Below are positions 1-7,485 of a DNA stretch of 50,613 bases, one piece after another; positions within the stretch are counted from its first letter, which is position 1, and every line of letters starts with the position of its first letter. The notes under the pieces were generated by a model, which saw only the letters and a list, made by a program, of their open reading frames with translations, searched no databases and had not been told where the DNA came from. This DNA comes from Chitinophagaceae bacterium (lineage in GTDB: Bacteria; Bacteroidota; Bacteroidia; Chitinophagales; Chitinophagaceae), in contig JAEUVK010000051.1 of the NCBI GenBank assembly GCA_016787135.1, positions 1 through 50,613 on the forward strand, in the 5' to 3' direction. The translations under genes and the position numbers were made by a program.

Positions 1-210
1 AAGATCCGATACACTTCCATGTCGCTGCCTTACCATATCGGTAATGGTGTATTCGGCGGCCTGGTACCTTTCATCGGGTTGTTATTGACCACGAGCTACC
101 CTTCAGACCCGCTGGTAGGTTTATGGTATCCCATCGGAGTAGCGGCGCTGTGCCTGGTCATCGGAACTATTTACCTGAGCAATAAAATTGACAAAGACGT
201 AACCGATTAA
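1..210 (+). CDS. MFS transporter, MHS family, C-terminal fragment
   Basis: Only the last 69 codons lie in the window; the reading frame is open from base 1, so the gene starts upstream and the ATG at 19 is an internal methionine. The fragment contains two hydrophobic segments and a stretch reading SLPYHIGNGVFGGLVPFIG, which is typical of the last two helices of metabolite:H+ symporters (ProP / KgtP-like MHS subfamily of the major facilitator superfamily). These inner-membrane carriers take up organic acids or compatible solutes, but the substrate cannot be read from this fragment. The small membrane protein gene at 222 follows 11 bases after the stop, so the two are probably cotranscribed. 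Confidence 0.8.
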   Translation, partial: KIRYTSMSLPYHIGNGVFGGLVPFIGLLLTTSYPSDPLVGLWYPIGVAALCLVIGTIYLSNKIDKDVTD

Positions 211-221
211 AAGAGGTCAAC

Positions 222-467
222 ATGAATAAAATAAAAAGATACTTAGGAGTAATTTGGTTTATCCTTGCGCCGGCTGTCATCTGGTTCCTGGTGGACAGAG
301 CTGTCGTTCATATTGATCCTGCTGGTAAAAAAGACATCAACAACCCGGTGATCTGGGTCATCATTATCGGCATCTTTACCCCCATCGCCATCGGGCTGAT
401 GATCTTTGGCTGGTATGCGCTGAAAGGAGAATATGACCACCTGCCTGAAAGTTCCAAAGAACTGTAG
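222..467 (+). CDS. Small two-helix membrane protein (DUF6814-like)
   Basis: The 81-residue product has two clear transmembrane helices, about residues 8-25 and 42-66, separated by a short charged loop and followed by a polar tail. The GLMIFGWYALKGEYD stretch recalls a short Bacteroidota family (DUF6814, from memory) that commonly follows MFS transporter genes. A purine-rich AAGAGG lies six bases before the ATG at 222, supporting this start. It sits 11 bases after the transporter stop, so it is probably an accessory or stability factor of that transporter; this role is inferred from position only. Confidence 0.7.
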   Translation: MNKIKRYLGVIWFILAPAVIWFLVDRAVVHIDPAGKKDINNPVIWVIIIGIFTPIAIGLMIFGWYALKGEYDHLPESSKEL

Positions 468-510
468 AACAAGGAGAAATAAATTTTACAATTTTTAAAC
501 TTCCCGGATT

Positions 511-539
511 TTGAAATGTTAATAAGGCTGGTAATTTTG
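511..539 (+). promoter_or_regulatory. Bacteroidota-type promoter for the gene at 547
   Basis: TTG at 511-513, an 18-base spacer and a perfect TAATTTTG (-7 box TAnnTTTG) at 532-539. The ATG follows only 7 bases after the box, so the transcript would be leaderless or nearly so. Confidence 0.6.
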
Positions 540-546
540 CATCCGC

Positions 547-834
547 ATGAAAAAGATAGCATGGTTCCTTCTGGTGCTTTTTGCCACGGTACAAGTGGTA
601 CCGGGACTGCGATCTTTTTTCAATGATAGCCGCGTTGTGGTTTTTAATATTGATGAAGAAAAAAGCACGGAAAAGTCGGTATCTGAAGAGCTGAAAGAAA
701 AAAAGGACTATACTTCTTATCAATCACTGGTTTCCCTGTGTACACAAAAACTGAATACGGCTTTTCATATAGCCGATGATATTCTTCAGGCTCCCTGCAT
801 AGAAAAGCATAATCCTCCTCCAAATTTTATCTGA
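547..834 (+). CDS. Small exported/membrane-anchored protein P1 with C-terminal PPPN
   Basis: This 95-residue protein is of no recognised family. A hydrophobic N-terminal segment (residues 4-20) would act as signal anchor or uncleaved signal, followed by a polar Glu/Lys-rich stretch and two cysteines (about 65 and 84). The C-terminus reads CIEKHNPPPNFI. The terminal PPPN and the overall layout (short N-terminal helix, acidic linker, PPPN end) match the two better-related small proteins at 5463 and 14423, although sequence identity between them is low. It has its own promoter directly upstream and lies 82 bases before the ABC/HlyD/TolC genes, so it may be part of that transcription unit as substrate or accessory; this is inference. 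Confidence 0.6.
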   Translation: MKKIAWFLLVLFATVQVVPGLRSFFNDSRVVVFNIDEEKSTEKSVSEELKEKKDYTSYQSLVSLCTQKLNTAFHIADDILQAPCIEKHNPPPNFI

Positions 835-916
835 TCAGTTCAACCCTCGTATTCACCCGGCGTACATGCCTTGTATGCCTGTTACTGTATTCCTGATCAA
901 ATAAAATTAACCGCAC

Positions 917-2578
917 ATGACCACACACGTCAACCCGGTGTCCAGGATATTGCAACTGGTATCACTGGAACGGAAAGAAATATCTGCTATATACTTTTAT
1001 GCCATCCTGAACGGCCTGATCCAACTGTCCTTGCCTTTAGGTGTACAGGCGATCATAGGTTTTGTATTAGGCGGCTCGATGACCACTTCGCTGGTGATCC
1101 TGATCACCCTCGTGATGGCAGGCGTTCTTTGCACCGGTTTACTGCAAATAGGGCAAATGCAGGTAATCGAAAAGATAGAGCAAAAGATCTTTGTCCGCTA
1201 TTCGTTTGATTTTGCAAACCGCATCCCACAATTCGACCTCAAAAAAACAGATGCGTTTTACCTGCCGGAATTAGTAAACCGCTTTTTTGAGATACCCTCT
1301 CTGCAAAAAGGGCTTGCCAAATTACTGCTGGATATACCCACTGCGACCATCCAGATCGTTTTCGGCCTGTTGCTGCTCTCCTTTTATCACCCGTCGTTCA
1401 TTTTATTCGGCCTGATACTGGTATTGATATTATGGCTCATCCTTTATTATACCGGCAACAAAGGCTTGCAGACAAGCCTCGCTGAAAGTTCCTACAAATA
1501 CCAGGTAGCTGCCTGGCTGGAAGAACTGGCCAGGCTGATCAAATCCTTCAAATTCTCAAAGGGGTCACAGATCAACCTGCAAAAGACCGATGAAAAAGTA
1601 AGCGGCTACCTTAAAGCAAGAAATAAGCACTTTGATATTCTTCAGTTCCAGTTCAGGATACTGGTGGCGTTTAAAGTACTGATCACAGCAGCCATGCTAA
1701 TCGTAGGCTCTGTGTTGTTGGTGAACCAACAGATCAATATCGGCCAGTTCATAGCTGCAGAGATCGTCATTATTACCGTCATTTCATCGGTGGAAAAACT
1801 GATCGGCAATCTTGACAGTGTGTATGATGTGATGACCTCAGTAGAAAAGATCGCAAAGCTTACCGACAAACCGCTTGAAATAAATGGCAGCTATGCCTTG
1901 CTTGCTAACGGGAAAGGAATGGCTATTGAAGCGAAAAACCTTTCCTTTGGATACAGCGATCAGCAAAAGATCATCCACAACATATCATTTTCCATTGCGC
2001 CAGGTGAAAAAGTATTCATTACCGGTAAGGAAGGAAGCGGCAAATCCACTTTACTGAAACTGATGAGTGGTTCCTTCAGGGATTTTGAAGGTTCTTTATT
2101 GATCAATGATGTACCCGCCGGCAATTATGAGCTGTCATCCCTTCGTTTGCAAACCGGCATTTTCCTCAGTCAGCAGGATATTTTCCATGGCACATTACTC
2201 GAAAATGTTTCCATGGGAAATAAGAATGTGGATATGCAGCACGTCATCTCTTTGTTCAAAACGGTAGGCCTAAGTGAATTTCTTGCAACTCAAAAAGAAG
2301 GGTTTGATACCTGGCTGGATCCTACCGGGAAAAGACTATCCCGTAATGTCATTCATAAAATCTTACTGGTAAGAGCCCTGGCGGGGAAGCCTCAGCTTTT
2401 GCTTTTGGAAGACCCCTGGTCAGGTATTGAAGAGCCTTACCGCAGCAATATCATACAGCTTTTATTGAATGAATACAAAGACACGACTACCGTGATCGTT
2501 ACAACAGACCATGAATATACCAGCAACTGTACCAAAGCGATCGAAATAACAGGAGGACAGGTAAATTCTTTAACCTAA
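917..2578 (+). CDS. ABC exporter (type I secretion-like) with degenerate ATPase motifs
   Basis: A half-transporter of 553 residues. Residues about 20-310 form an ABC exporter membrane domain without N-terminal C39 peptidase; about 335-550 form the nucleotide-binding domain. Walker A is intact (GKEGSGKST, 370-378) and a Q-loop reads FLSQQDIFHGTLLENV. The LSGGQ signature is replaced by LSRNV (474-478). The Walker B/catalytic pair is Glu498-Asp499 instead of Asp-Glu, and the switch histidine appears to be Thr530 (VTTDH). ATP binding is thus expected but hydrolysis may be slow or altered. HlyD and TolC genes follow immediately, so the complex should span both membranes and export a substrate. The family is of the HlyB/LktB type; the substrate is unknown. 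Confidence 0.85.
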   Translation: MTTHVNPVSRILQLVSLERKEISAIYFYAILNGLIQLSLPLGVQAIIGFVLGGSMTTSLVILITLVMAGVLCTGLLQIGQMQVIEKIEQKIFVRYSFDFANRIPQFDLKKTDAFYLPELVNRFFEIPSLQKGLAKLLLDIPTATIQIVFGLLLLSFYHPSFILFGLILVLILWLILYYTGNKGLQTSLAESSYKYQVAAWLEELARLIKSFKFSKGSQINLQKTDEKVSGYLKARNKHFDILQFQFRILVAFKVLITAAMLIVGSVLLVNQQINIGQFIAAEIVIITVISSVEKLIGNLDSVYDVMTSVEKIAKLTDKPLEINGSYALLANGKGMAIEAKNLSFGYSDQQKIIHNISFSIAPGEKVFITGKEGSGKSTLLKLMSGSFRDFEGSLLINDVPAGNYELSSLRLQTGIFLSQQDIFHGTLLENVSMGNKNVDMQHVISLFKTVGLSEFLATQKEGFDTWLDPTGKRLSRNVIHKILLVRALAGKPQLLLLEDPWSGIEEPYRSNIIQLLLNEYKDTTTVIVTTDHEYTSNCTKAIEITGGQVNSLT

Positions 2579-2590
2579 AACTATCCGGCA

Positions 2591-3922
2591 ATGAATGAAA
2601 TCCATCAAATAGCTGAAATAAATCAATGGCAATCATTTTCAAGTGTATATCGTCATAATAAAAAAAGCCGGGTACAGTATTGGCTCTTCGGACTGATAGT
2701 GTGTTTAGTGATCATTCTCTTCCTGCCCTGGACACAAAATATCAGGGCCAGGGGAAATGTCACCACCCTACGACAGGAACAGCGTCCGCAGCAACTCAAT
2801 ACGGTCATACCCGGCCGGGTAATAAAATGGAAAGTGAAAGAGGGAGATTATGTACAGACTGGCGATACGATCCTTCAACTGGCAGAGATCAAAGATGACT
2901 ACCTTGATCCCCAACTGCTCAATCGTACACAGGAACAACTATCTGCCAAACAATTGACCGTTGATTACTATAAAAACAAAGTAAACACTAGCGGCACACA
3001 AATCAATGCATTGAACGAAGCACTACAGCTAAAACTTAATCAGCTACAGAACAAATTGCAACAACTGCAACTGAAAGTACAGAGCGACAGCATGGAGGTC
3101 GTTGCCGCCCATAATGATTTCAGAATCGCCACACAGCAGTTCATCCGGCAAAAAGCCATGTATGATAGCGGTCTTGTTTCTCTGACACAACTGGAACAAC
3201 GTAACCAATCGTACCAAAATGCATTGGCAAAAAAAGTAAGTGCTGAAAACAAGCTTGTAAATACAAGACAGGACATTACCATCACCCGTATTGAAATGAA
3301 TGCTACGCAGCAGGACTACATGGAGAAGATCGCCAAGGCACGGGGCGAACAATTCCAGTCATTATCGCAGATCGCCGGCGGGCAGGGCGATATTGCCAAA
3401 CTACAGAATCAATACAGCAACTATGCCATCCGCAGCGGACTTTATTACATCACCGCCCCTCAAAGCGGGCAGGTGATCAAAGCAAAAAAAGCAGGTATAG
3501 GAGAGATTCTAAAAGAAGGAGAAATGATTGTAGAAATAGTACCTGATAATATCCAGTATGCCGTGGAAATATTTGTACGGCCTGTTGACTTGCCTCTCGT
3601 TTCTCCAGGTCAGAAAGTACGATTCATGTTTGATGGCTTTCCGACGATCGTATTCAGCGGCTGGCCCAATACTTCTTACGGGACCTTCGGCGGAAAAGTA
3701 ACTGCTGTTGAAAGTTCAGTAAGCAGCAACGGAAAGTTCAGGGTACTGGTCATCGAGGACCCCGCTGATAAACCATGGCCCAAAGAGCTAAAGATGGGAA
3801 CCGGGGCTCAAGGCATGGCTTTATTGAAAGACGTTCCTGTGTGGTACGAATTGTGGCGAAACATCAACGGCTTTCCGCCGGATTATTACAAACCATCTGC
3901 TGAAACAACAAAAAATAAATAA
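2591..3922 (+). CDS. HlyD-family periplasmic adaptor
   Basis: A 443-residue membrane-fusion protein. One transmembrane helix lies near residues 31-48. The first half of the barrel-sandwich (lipoyl-like) domain follows (VIPGRVIKWKVKEGDYVQTG), then a long coiled coil at about 105-260 rich in Gln/Leu heptads. The second lipoyl half (ITAPQSGQVIKAKKAG) and a C-terminal beta-barrel domain complete the protein. The role is to connect the inner-membrane ABC protein to the outer-membrane TolC channel. The gene begins 12 bases after the ABC stop, and its TAA stop overlaps the next ATG by one base, indicating a translationally coupled operon. Confidence 0.9.
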   Translation: MNEIHQIAEINQWQSFSSVYRHNKKSRVQYWLFGLIVCLVIILFLPWTQNIRARGNVTTLRQEQRPQQLNTVIPGRVIKWKVKEGDYVQTGDTILQLAEIKDDYLDPQLLNRTQEQLSAKQLTVDYYKNKVNTSGTQINALNEALQLKLNQLQNKLQQLQLKVQSDSMEVVAAHNDFRIATQQFIRQKAMYDSGLVSLTQLEQRNQSYQNALAKKVSAENKLVNTRQDITITRIEMNATQQDYMEKIAKARGEQFQSLSQIAGGQGDIAKLQNQYSNYAIRSGLYYITAPQSGQVIKAKKAGIGEILKEGEMIVEIVPDNIQYAVEIFVRPVDLPLVSPGQKVRFMFDGFPTIVFSGWPNTSYGTFGGKVTAVESSVSSNGKFRVLVIEDPADKPWPKELKMGTGAQGMALLKDVPVWYELWRNINGFPPDYYKPSAETTKNK

Positions 3923-5394
3923 TGAAATTTTATAAACGAAACAGATCTTACAACTGGCTCTTCAAGAGAAGGGCAATGCGAAACAGGATTATTCAAACGA
4001 TTAGTTTCCTGTTGATACTATTGTTTGCAGCAAAATGTTCACTTGCACAGGATAAAACACTAAGCCCGGAACAAGTGATACAGATCGTCAGGAAATACCA
4101 CCCCGTGGCCAAACAAGCTGACATCAACATTGAAAAGGCAAAAGCAGATATCACAGTTGCCAGAGGTATGTTTGATCCGTTATTGTATAACTCGTCCGCC
4201 CAGAAAAAATTTGATGGCACCAGTTATTACTATTACAACCGGCCTGAATTGATAATACCCACGTGGTTTGGTATTGAACTCTCTGCAGGTTTGGAATATT
4301 TGTCGGGAAGCCGGACAGACCCTCAGGAAACCCAAGGGAAAACCAGTTATGTTGGTATCAACATCCCGCTGGCCAGGAATGTGCTTATGGACAAACGCAG
4401 AGCGGCTTTACAAACAGCAAAAATATACAAGGCTGCATCTGAAGCAGAGAAAAAGACTATTCTCAATGACCTGCTTCTGGATGCCGTTACCACTTATTGG
4501 AATTGGGTAAAACGATACCAGCTCTATAGTATTATCAGTAATACTGTAAAAGTGAATGAGCAACGACTCGATCTGATACGCATATCATTCCGGCAGGGTG
4601 ACCGGCCGGCAATTGACACCACTGAAGCATTAACGCAATTGCAAAGCTTCCAGATATTACAGGCAGAAGCATGGATGCAGTTTCAAAATGAAGGCCTCAT
4701 TCTTTCTGCCTTTCTGTGGACAGAGAATGACAGGCCGTATGTTTTGCCGGCTGACATAACTCCAGACAGGGGTTTACTATATGCAAATATTGCCGGGATA
4801 GTCCTTCCTGAATTGAATACTCTACTGGAAAAAGCAGCAAACAGTCATCCCGAATTAGCCCAATATGCGTTTAAAATGGATGCGTTGCTTGTTGAGCGAA
4901 AACTAAAATTCCAGCAACTGCTGCCGATGATAAATTTTCAGTACAATCAATTAAGCAAAGGATATGATTTTGTGAAAATTAGTAATGGCCTTTTGTTTGA
5001 CAATAATTACCGGTATGGCATCAGTATCGGGTTGCCTCTTAGATTCTCACAAGGAAGGGGTGAATATAAAAAAGCAAAGCTCGCCATCGTAGAAACCCAA
5101 TTACAGATGAACCAGAAAACGCTGGTGATCACAAATAAGATCAGGAGCATATTCAACGAGTTGGCAACTTTACAAAACCAGGCCGTCATACAAGAAAATA
5201 TCTATCTGAACTACCTTACTCTTCAACGGGGTGAAGAGACCAGGTTTCAGACAGGCGAAAGCTCTTTGTTCCTTGTAAACAGCAGAGAAAACAAAACTCT
5301 GGAGGCCTTACAGAAACTAACTGAACTGAAAGCCAAATACTTTCAATGTATGGCCAAACTAAACTGGGCTGCCGGTATTTTGGGCCAGTTATAA
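3922..5394 (+). CDS. TolC-family outer-membrane efflux protein
   Basis: The 490-residue product has a hydrophobic export signal ending near a SLAQD cleavage site. The rest of the protein alternates long amphipathic helices with short barrel strands, as expected for the TolC fold (two repeats; for example LSPEQVIQIVRKYHPVAKQADINI at the start of repeat one). The ATG at 3922 overlaps the HlyD stop. An internal ATG at 3976 would give a more ordinary signal peptide, so the true start is uncertain by 18 codons. It would provide the outer-membrane duct for the ABC/HlyD pair. No accessory protease or Ca-binding RTX substrate is encoded nearby. Confidence 0.88.
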   Translation: MKFYKRNRSYNWLFKRRAMRNRIIQTISFLLILLFAAKCSLAQDKTLSPEQVIQIVRKYHPVAKQADINIEKAKADITVARGMFDPLLYNSSAQKKFDGTSYYYYNRPELIIPTWFGIELSAGLEYLSGSRTDPQETQGKTSYVGINIPLARNVLMDKRRAALQTAKIYKAASEAEKKTILNDLLLDAVTTYWNWVKRYQLYSIISNTVKVNEQRLDLIRISFRQGDRPAIDTTEALTQLQSFQILQAEAWMQFQNEGLILSAFLWTENDRPYVLPADITPDRGLLYANIAGIVLPELNTLLEKAANSHPELAQYAFKMDALLVERKLKFQQLLPMINFQYNQLSKGYDFVKISNGLLFDNNYRYGISIGLPLRFSQGRGEYKKAKLAIVETQLQMNQKTLVITNKIRSIFNELATLQNQAVIQENIYLNYLTLQRGEETRFQTGESSLFLVNSRENKTLEALQKLTELKAKYFQCMAKLNWAAGILGQL

Positions 5395-5418
5395 GAGTAT
5401 TAAAGAGATAAGCAGCAA

Positions 5419-5451
5419 TTGCAGTTTTTTTGCATTTCTGTATTATATTTA
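5419..5451 (+). promoter_or_regulatory. Possible promoter for small protein P2
   Basis: TTG at 5419-5421, a 22-base spacer and TATATTTA at 5444-5451, one mismatch from TAnnTTTG. The first candidate ATG is at 5463, which again implies a very short leader. Confidence 0.35.
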
Positions 5452-5462
5452 CCGTAGAGAAA

Positions 5463-5828
5463 ATGATGCAGACCTCTGCGATATACCGTGTAGTGACCAG
5501 TATCACCATGATACTGGCTTTATTGTGGCTGACCATCAGCGCTCCGTTCGTATTTGAATCGCAAAAAGAAAATGCAAAAGTATCCCGTGCTATTCTTCCT
5601 GCTGAAGACATGCCGGAAGACAGCGATGAATGCAATCCTTTTGGAAATAATACAGAAGAGAAAACAGAAAGTGGTTCAACCACCTTATCCGAGTACCTTC
5701 AACATATAGACGAACTATCTCACCTTGCCGGCACTACACCTGAACACAATTGCAGCCACAGTTTTTCGGTGTATGTTGCTTTTCATGGCGAAATGCTTTG
5801 CCCGCCTCCCAATACACACCTGTCATAA
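5463..5828 (+). CDS. Small membrane-anchored protein P2 (NPFGNNTEEK / PPPN family)
   Basis: The family is not recognised. The product has 121 residues from ATG 5463 (5466 is an alternative; an upstream in-frame TTG at 5430 lies in the promoter region). One transmembrane helix is followed by SAPFV, then an acidic linker, the motif NPFGNNTEEK, a SEYL segment, and the end VAFHGEMLCPPPN. The minus-strand protein at 14423-14800 shares all of these elements in the same order, so the two are clear paralogues. Topology suggests an inner-membrane anchor with a periplasmic tail. The gene stands between the tolC-like gene and the plus-strand SulP transporter gene, mirroring the position of its paralogue before the carbonic anhydrase/SulP/dabAB genes. 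A role in inorganic-carbon uptake is a hypothesis only. Confidence 0.7.
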   Translation: MMQTSAIYRVVTSITMILALLWLTISAPFVFESQKENAKVSRAILPAEDMPEDSDECNPFGNNTEEKTESGSTTLSEYLQHIDELSHLAGTTPEHNCSHSFSVYVAFHGEMLCPPPNTHLS

Positions 5829-6103
5829 TAGTCCCTGACTTTTCGGTGCTCAATGCATTCCATTACTATGCCTTCCACCACGGAATGGTAATGATATTGA
5901 TTGATCTGCATTGTTGCATCGGGGTTTTATTCAGGTGTGTCCGTCAGCAGTAAATTTTTCCGTCTCACTTATCTGCCTGGAAAACCGGAAGGTTTTTACC
6001 TGGGGCTGCGTTCATATATCCAAGCGCCTGTCGTACTACCTGCACTACCTTGTCAAGTCACCTGTGATATAATAATACATTGCATGAAACCAAAACCAGT
6101 TCG

Positions 6104-7450
6104 ATGAACCAGGATCCTATCAGGCATCGTTTTGAACTATTCATGAGCCCTGATGACGGGCGGTATGAACAACTTATCGGGAGACGCCGTATTTTCAGAT
6201 ATATCCGGAAAGACATTACTGCAGGGTTATTATCGGCAGCTGTCATGATTCCGCTGGCTATGGGCTTTGCAATGGCCAGTGGCCTGCGGCCGGAACAAGG
6301 AATAGCGGGAGGCGCAGTAGCCGCATTACTCGGTGCTTTATTCGGCGGGTCAAAATACCAGGTATATGGGCCTTCTGCTGCACTGATACCAGTGATCGGT
6401 GGGATCATGACCGTGTATAATACAGGGTTCCTTGCACTCGCTTCTTTCATTGCCGGCGTCTTCCTGCTGATTGCAGGCTTGTTCAAAGCAGGACGTATGA
6501 CGGAAAAAATACCGCGGTCTATTGCAATCGGCCTGACTTTCGGAATCGTTCTCATTATTGCTTTTTCCCAGATCAAAGATGCAACCGGCTTAAAAGAAGA
6601 TGCAGGATTCTGCTTTACAGATCAACTTCGTTTTCTCAACGATCATCGGTCTGCATTGAATATTGCGGCCATAAGTATGACGATCTGCACTGTCGTTTTA
6701 TGCCAGGCATTTCTGAAGATATCCAGGTTCATACCAGGTCCTTTTATCGCACTTGCCTTTGGCTATTTCGGTGCCAAAACATTCTGGACTGATAAAGGAT
6801 TACAGTTGATAGAAGATAAATACAGCAGTATGTCCGGTGGCTTCTTCGCATTTGTTTCCACAAAGATCACCGCACAATGGGATCTTCAGACAATAATATC
6901 GCTCTTATATTACTCCCTCTCTATTTTCATTGTAGTGATCATCGAAAGCACCTCCTCAGGGCGAAGGGCCGACAGGCTTGCTGACAACAGTGGTCAGCCC
7001 TTTGACCCGCATAAGGAACTTTGGGGAAATGGTATCATTAATATCTTTTCTCCCGTTTTAAATGGTCTTCCCGTATGCGGAACCTGGACTGGTACTTCAG
7101 TCAATACCCGGGCCGGCGCCCAGTCACCATTGGCTGGTATCGTCCGGTTCGTAGTACTACTACTGCTTGCCGGTTTTTTAGTGATCTTCATTGAGAAAGT
7201 ACCCCTATCCTGTATTGCCGGCATTCTACTATGGGTGGCTTTGAATAAAATAAAAAAATGGGAAATAAAAGAAATAATCCGGCTGGGTAAATATCATTGG
7301 ATACTGGCGATCGTAACGGGCATATTGGTTCTGGTACTCGGGTTCCTTCCTGCAGTGATCAGTTCGATCAGTATATACATTCTCTTCCGCAAACGTTTCG
7401 CCAGGAAAACAGCGCCTGTCAAAGCGCGGAGAAAAGAAATAGCCCTTTAA
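6104..7450 (+). CDS. SulP-family anion transporter lacking a STAS domain
   Basis: The product has 448 residues with about 10-12 hydrophobic helices. The SulP family is indicated by the early segment SAAVMIPLAMGFAMASGLRP, YGPSAALIPVIGG, and GLPVCGTWTGTSVNTRAGAQSP. The protein ends soon after the last helices with a basic tail; the cytoplasmic STAS domain usual for SulP is absent, and no continuation is seen before the convergent dabB gene. The start was placed at ATG 6104; a TTG at 6080 in frame adds eight residues but is less likely. A weak promoter (TTG at 6050, TACATTG at 6076) precedes it. Next to DabAB and carbonic anhydrases, bicarbonate is the most plausible substrate, although sulfate or another anion cannot be excluded. 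Confidence 0.85.
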   Translation: MNQDPIRHRFELFMSPDDGRYEQLIGRRRIFRYIRKDITAGLLSAAVMIPLAMGFAMASGLRPEQGIAGGAVAALLGALFGGSKYQVYGPSAALIPVIGGIMTVYNTGFLALASFIAGVFLLIAGLFKAGRMTEKIPRSIAIGLTFGIVLIIAFSQIKDATGLKEDAGFCFTDQLRFLNDHRSALNIAAISMTICTVVLCQAFLKISRFIPGPFIALAFGYFGAKTFWTDKGLQLIEDKYSSMSGGFFAFVSTKITAQWDLQTIISLLYYSLSIFIVVIIESTSSGRRADRLADNSGQPFDPHKELWGNGIINIFSPVLNGLPVCGTWTGTSVNTRAGAQSPLAGIVRFVVLLLLAGFLVIFIEKVPLSCIAGILLWVALNKIKKWEIKEIIRLGKYHWILAIVTGILVLVLGFLPAVISSISIYILFRKRFARKTAPVKARRKEIAL

Positions 7451-7485
7451 TAGCCGGATGTTCAATATTGTAGTCTATTACCTGT

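Noticed and set aside
376..723. 115-codon minus-strand frame over two small genes
   Set aside because: It overlaps two plus-strand genes that have a promoter, start and family logic; no motif on the minus side.
5430..5462. Upstream TTG start for small protein P2
   Set aside because: It lies within the promoter region and adds residues not shared with its paralogue; ATG 5463 is preferred.
6058..6576. 172-codon minus-strand frame opposite the SulP gene
   Set aside because: Antisense to the transmembrane segments of the transporter; Pro/Ile/Ala-rich translation typical of a shadow.
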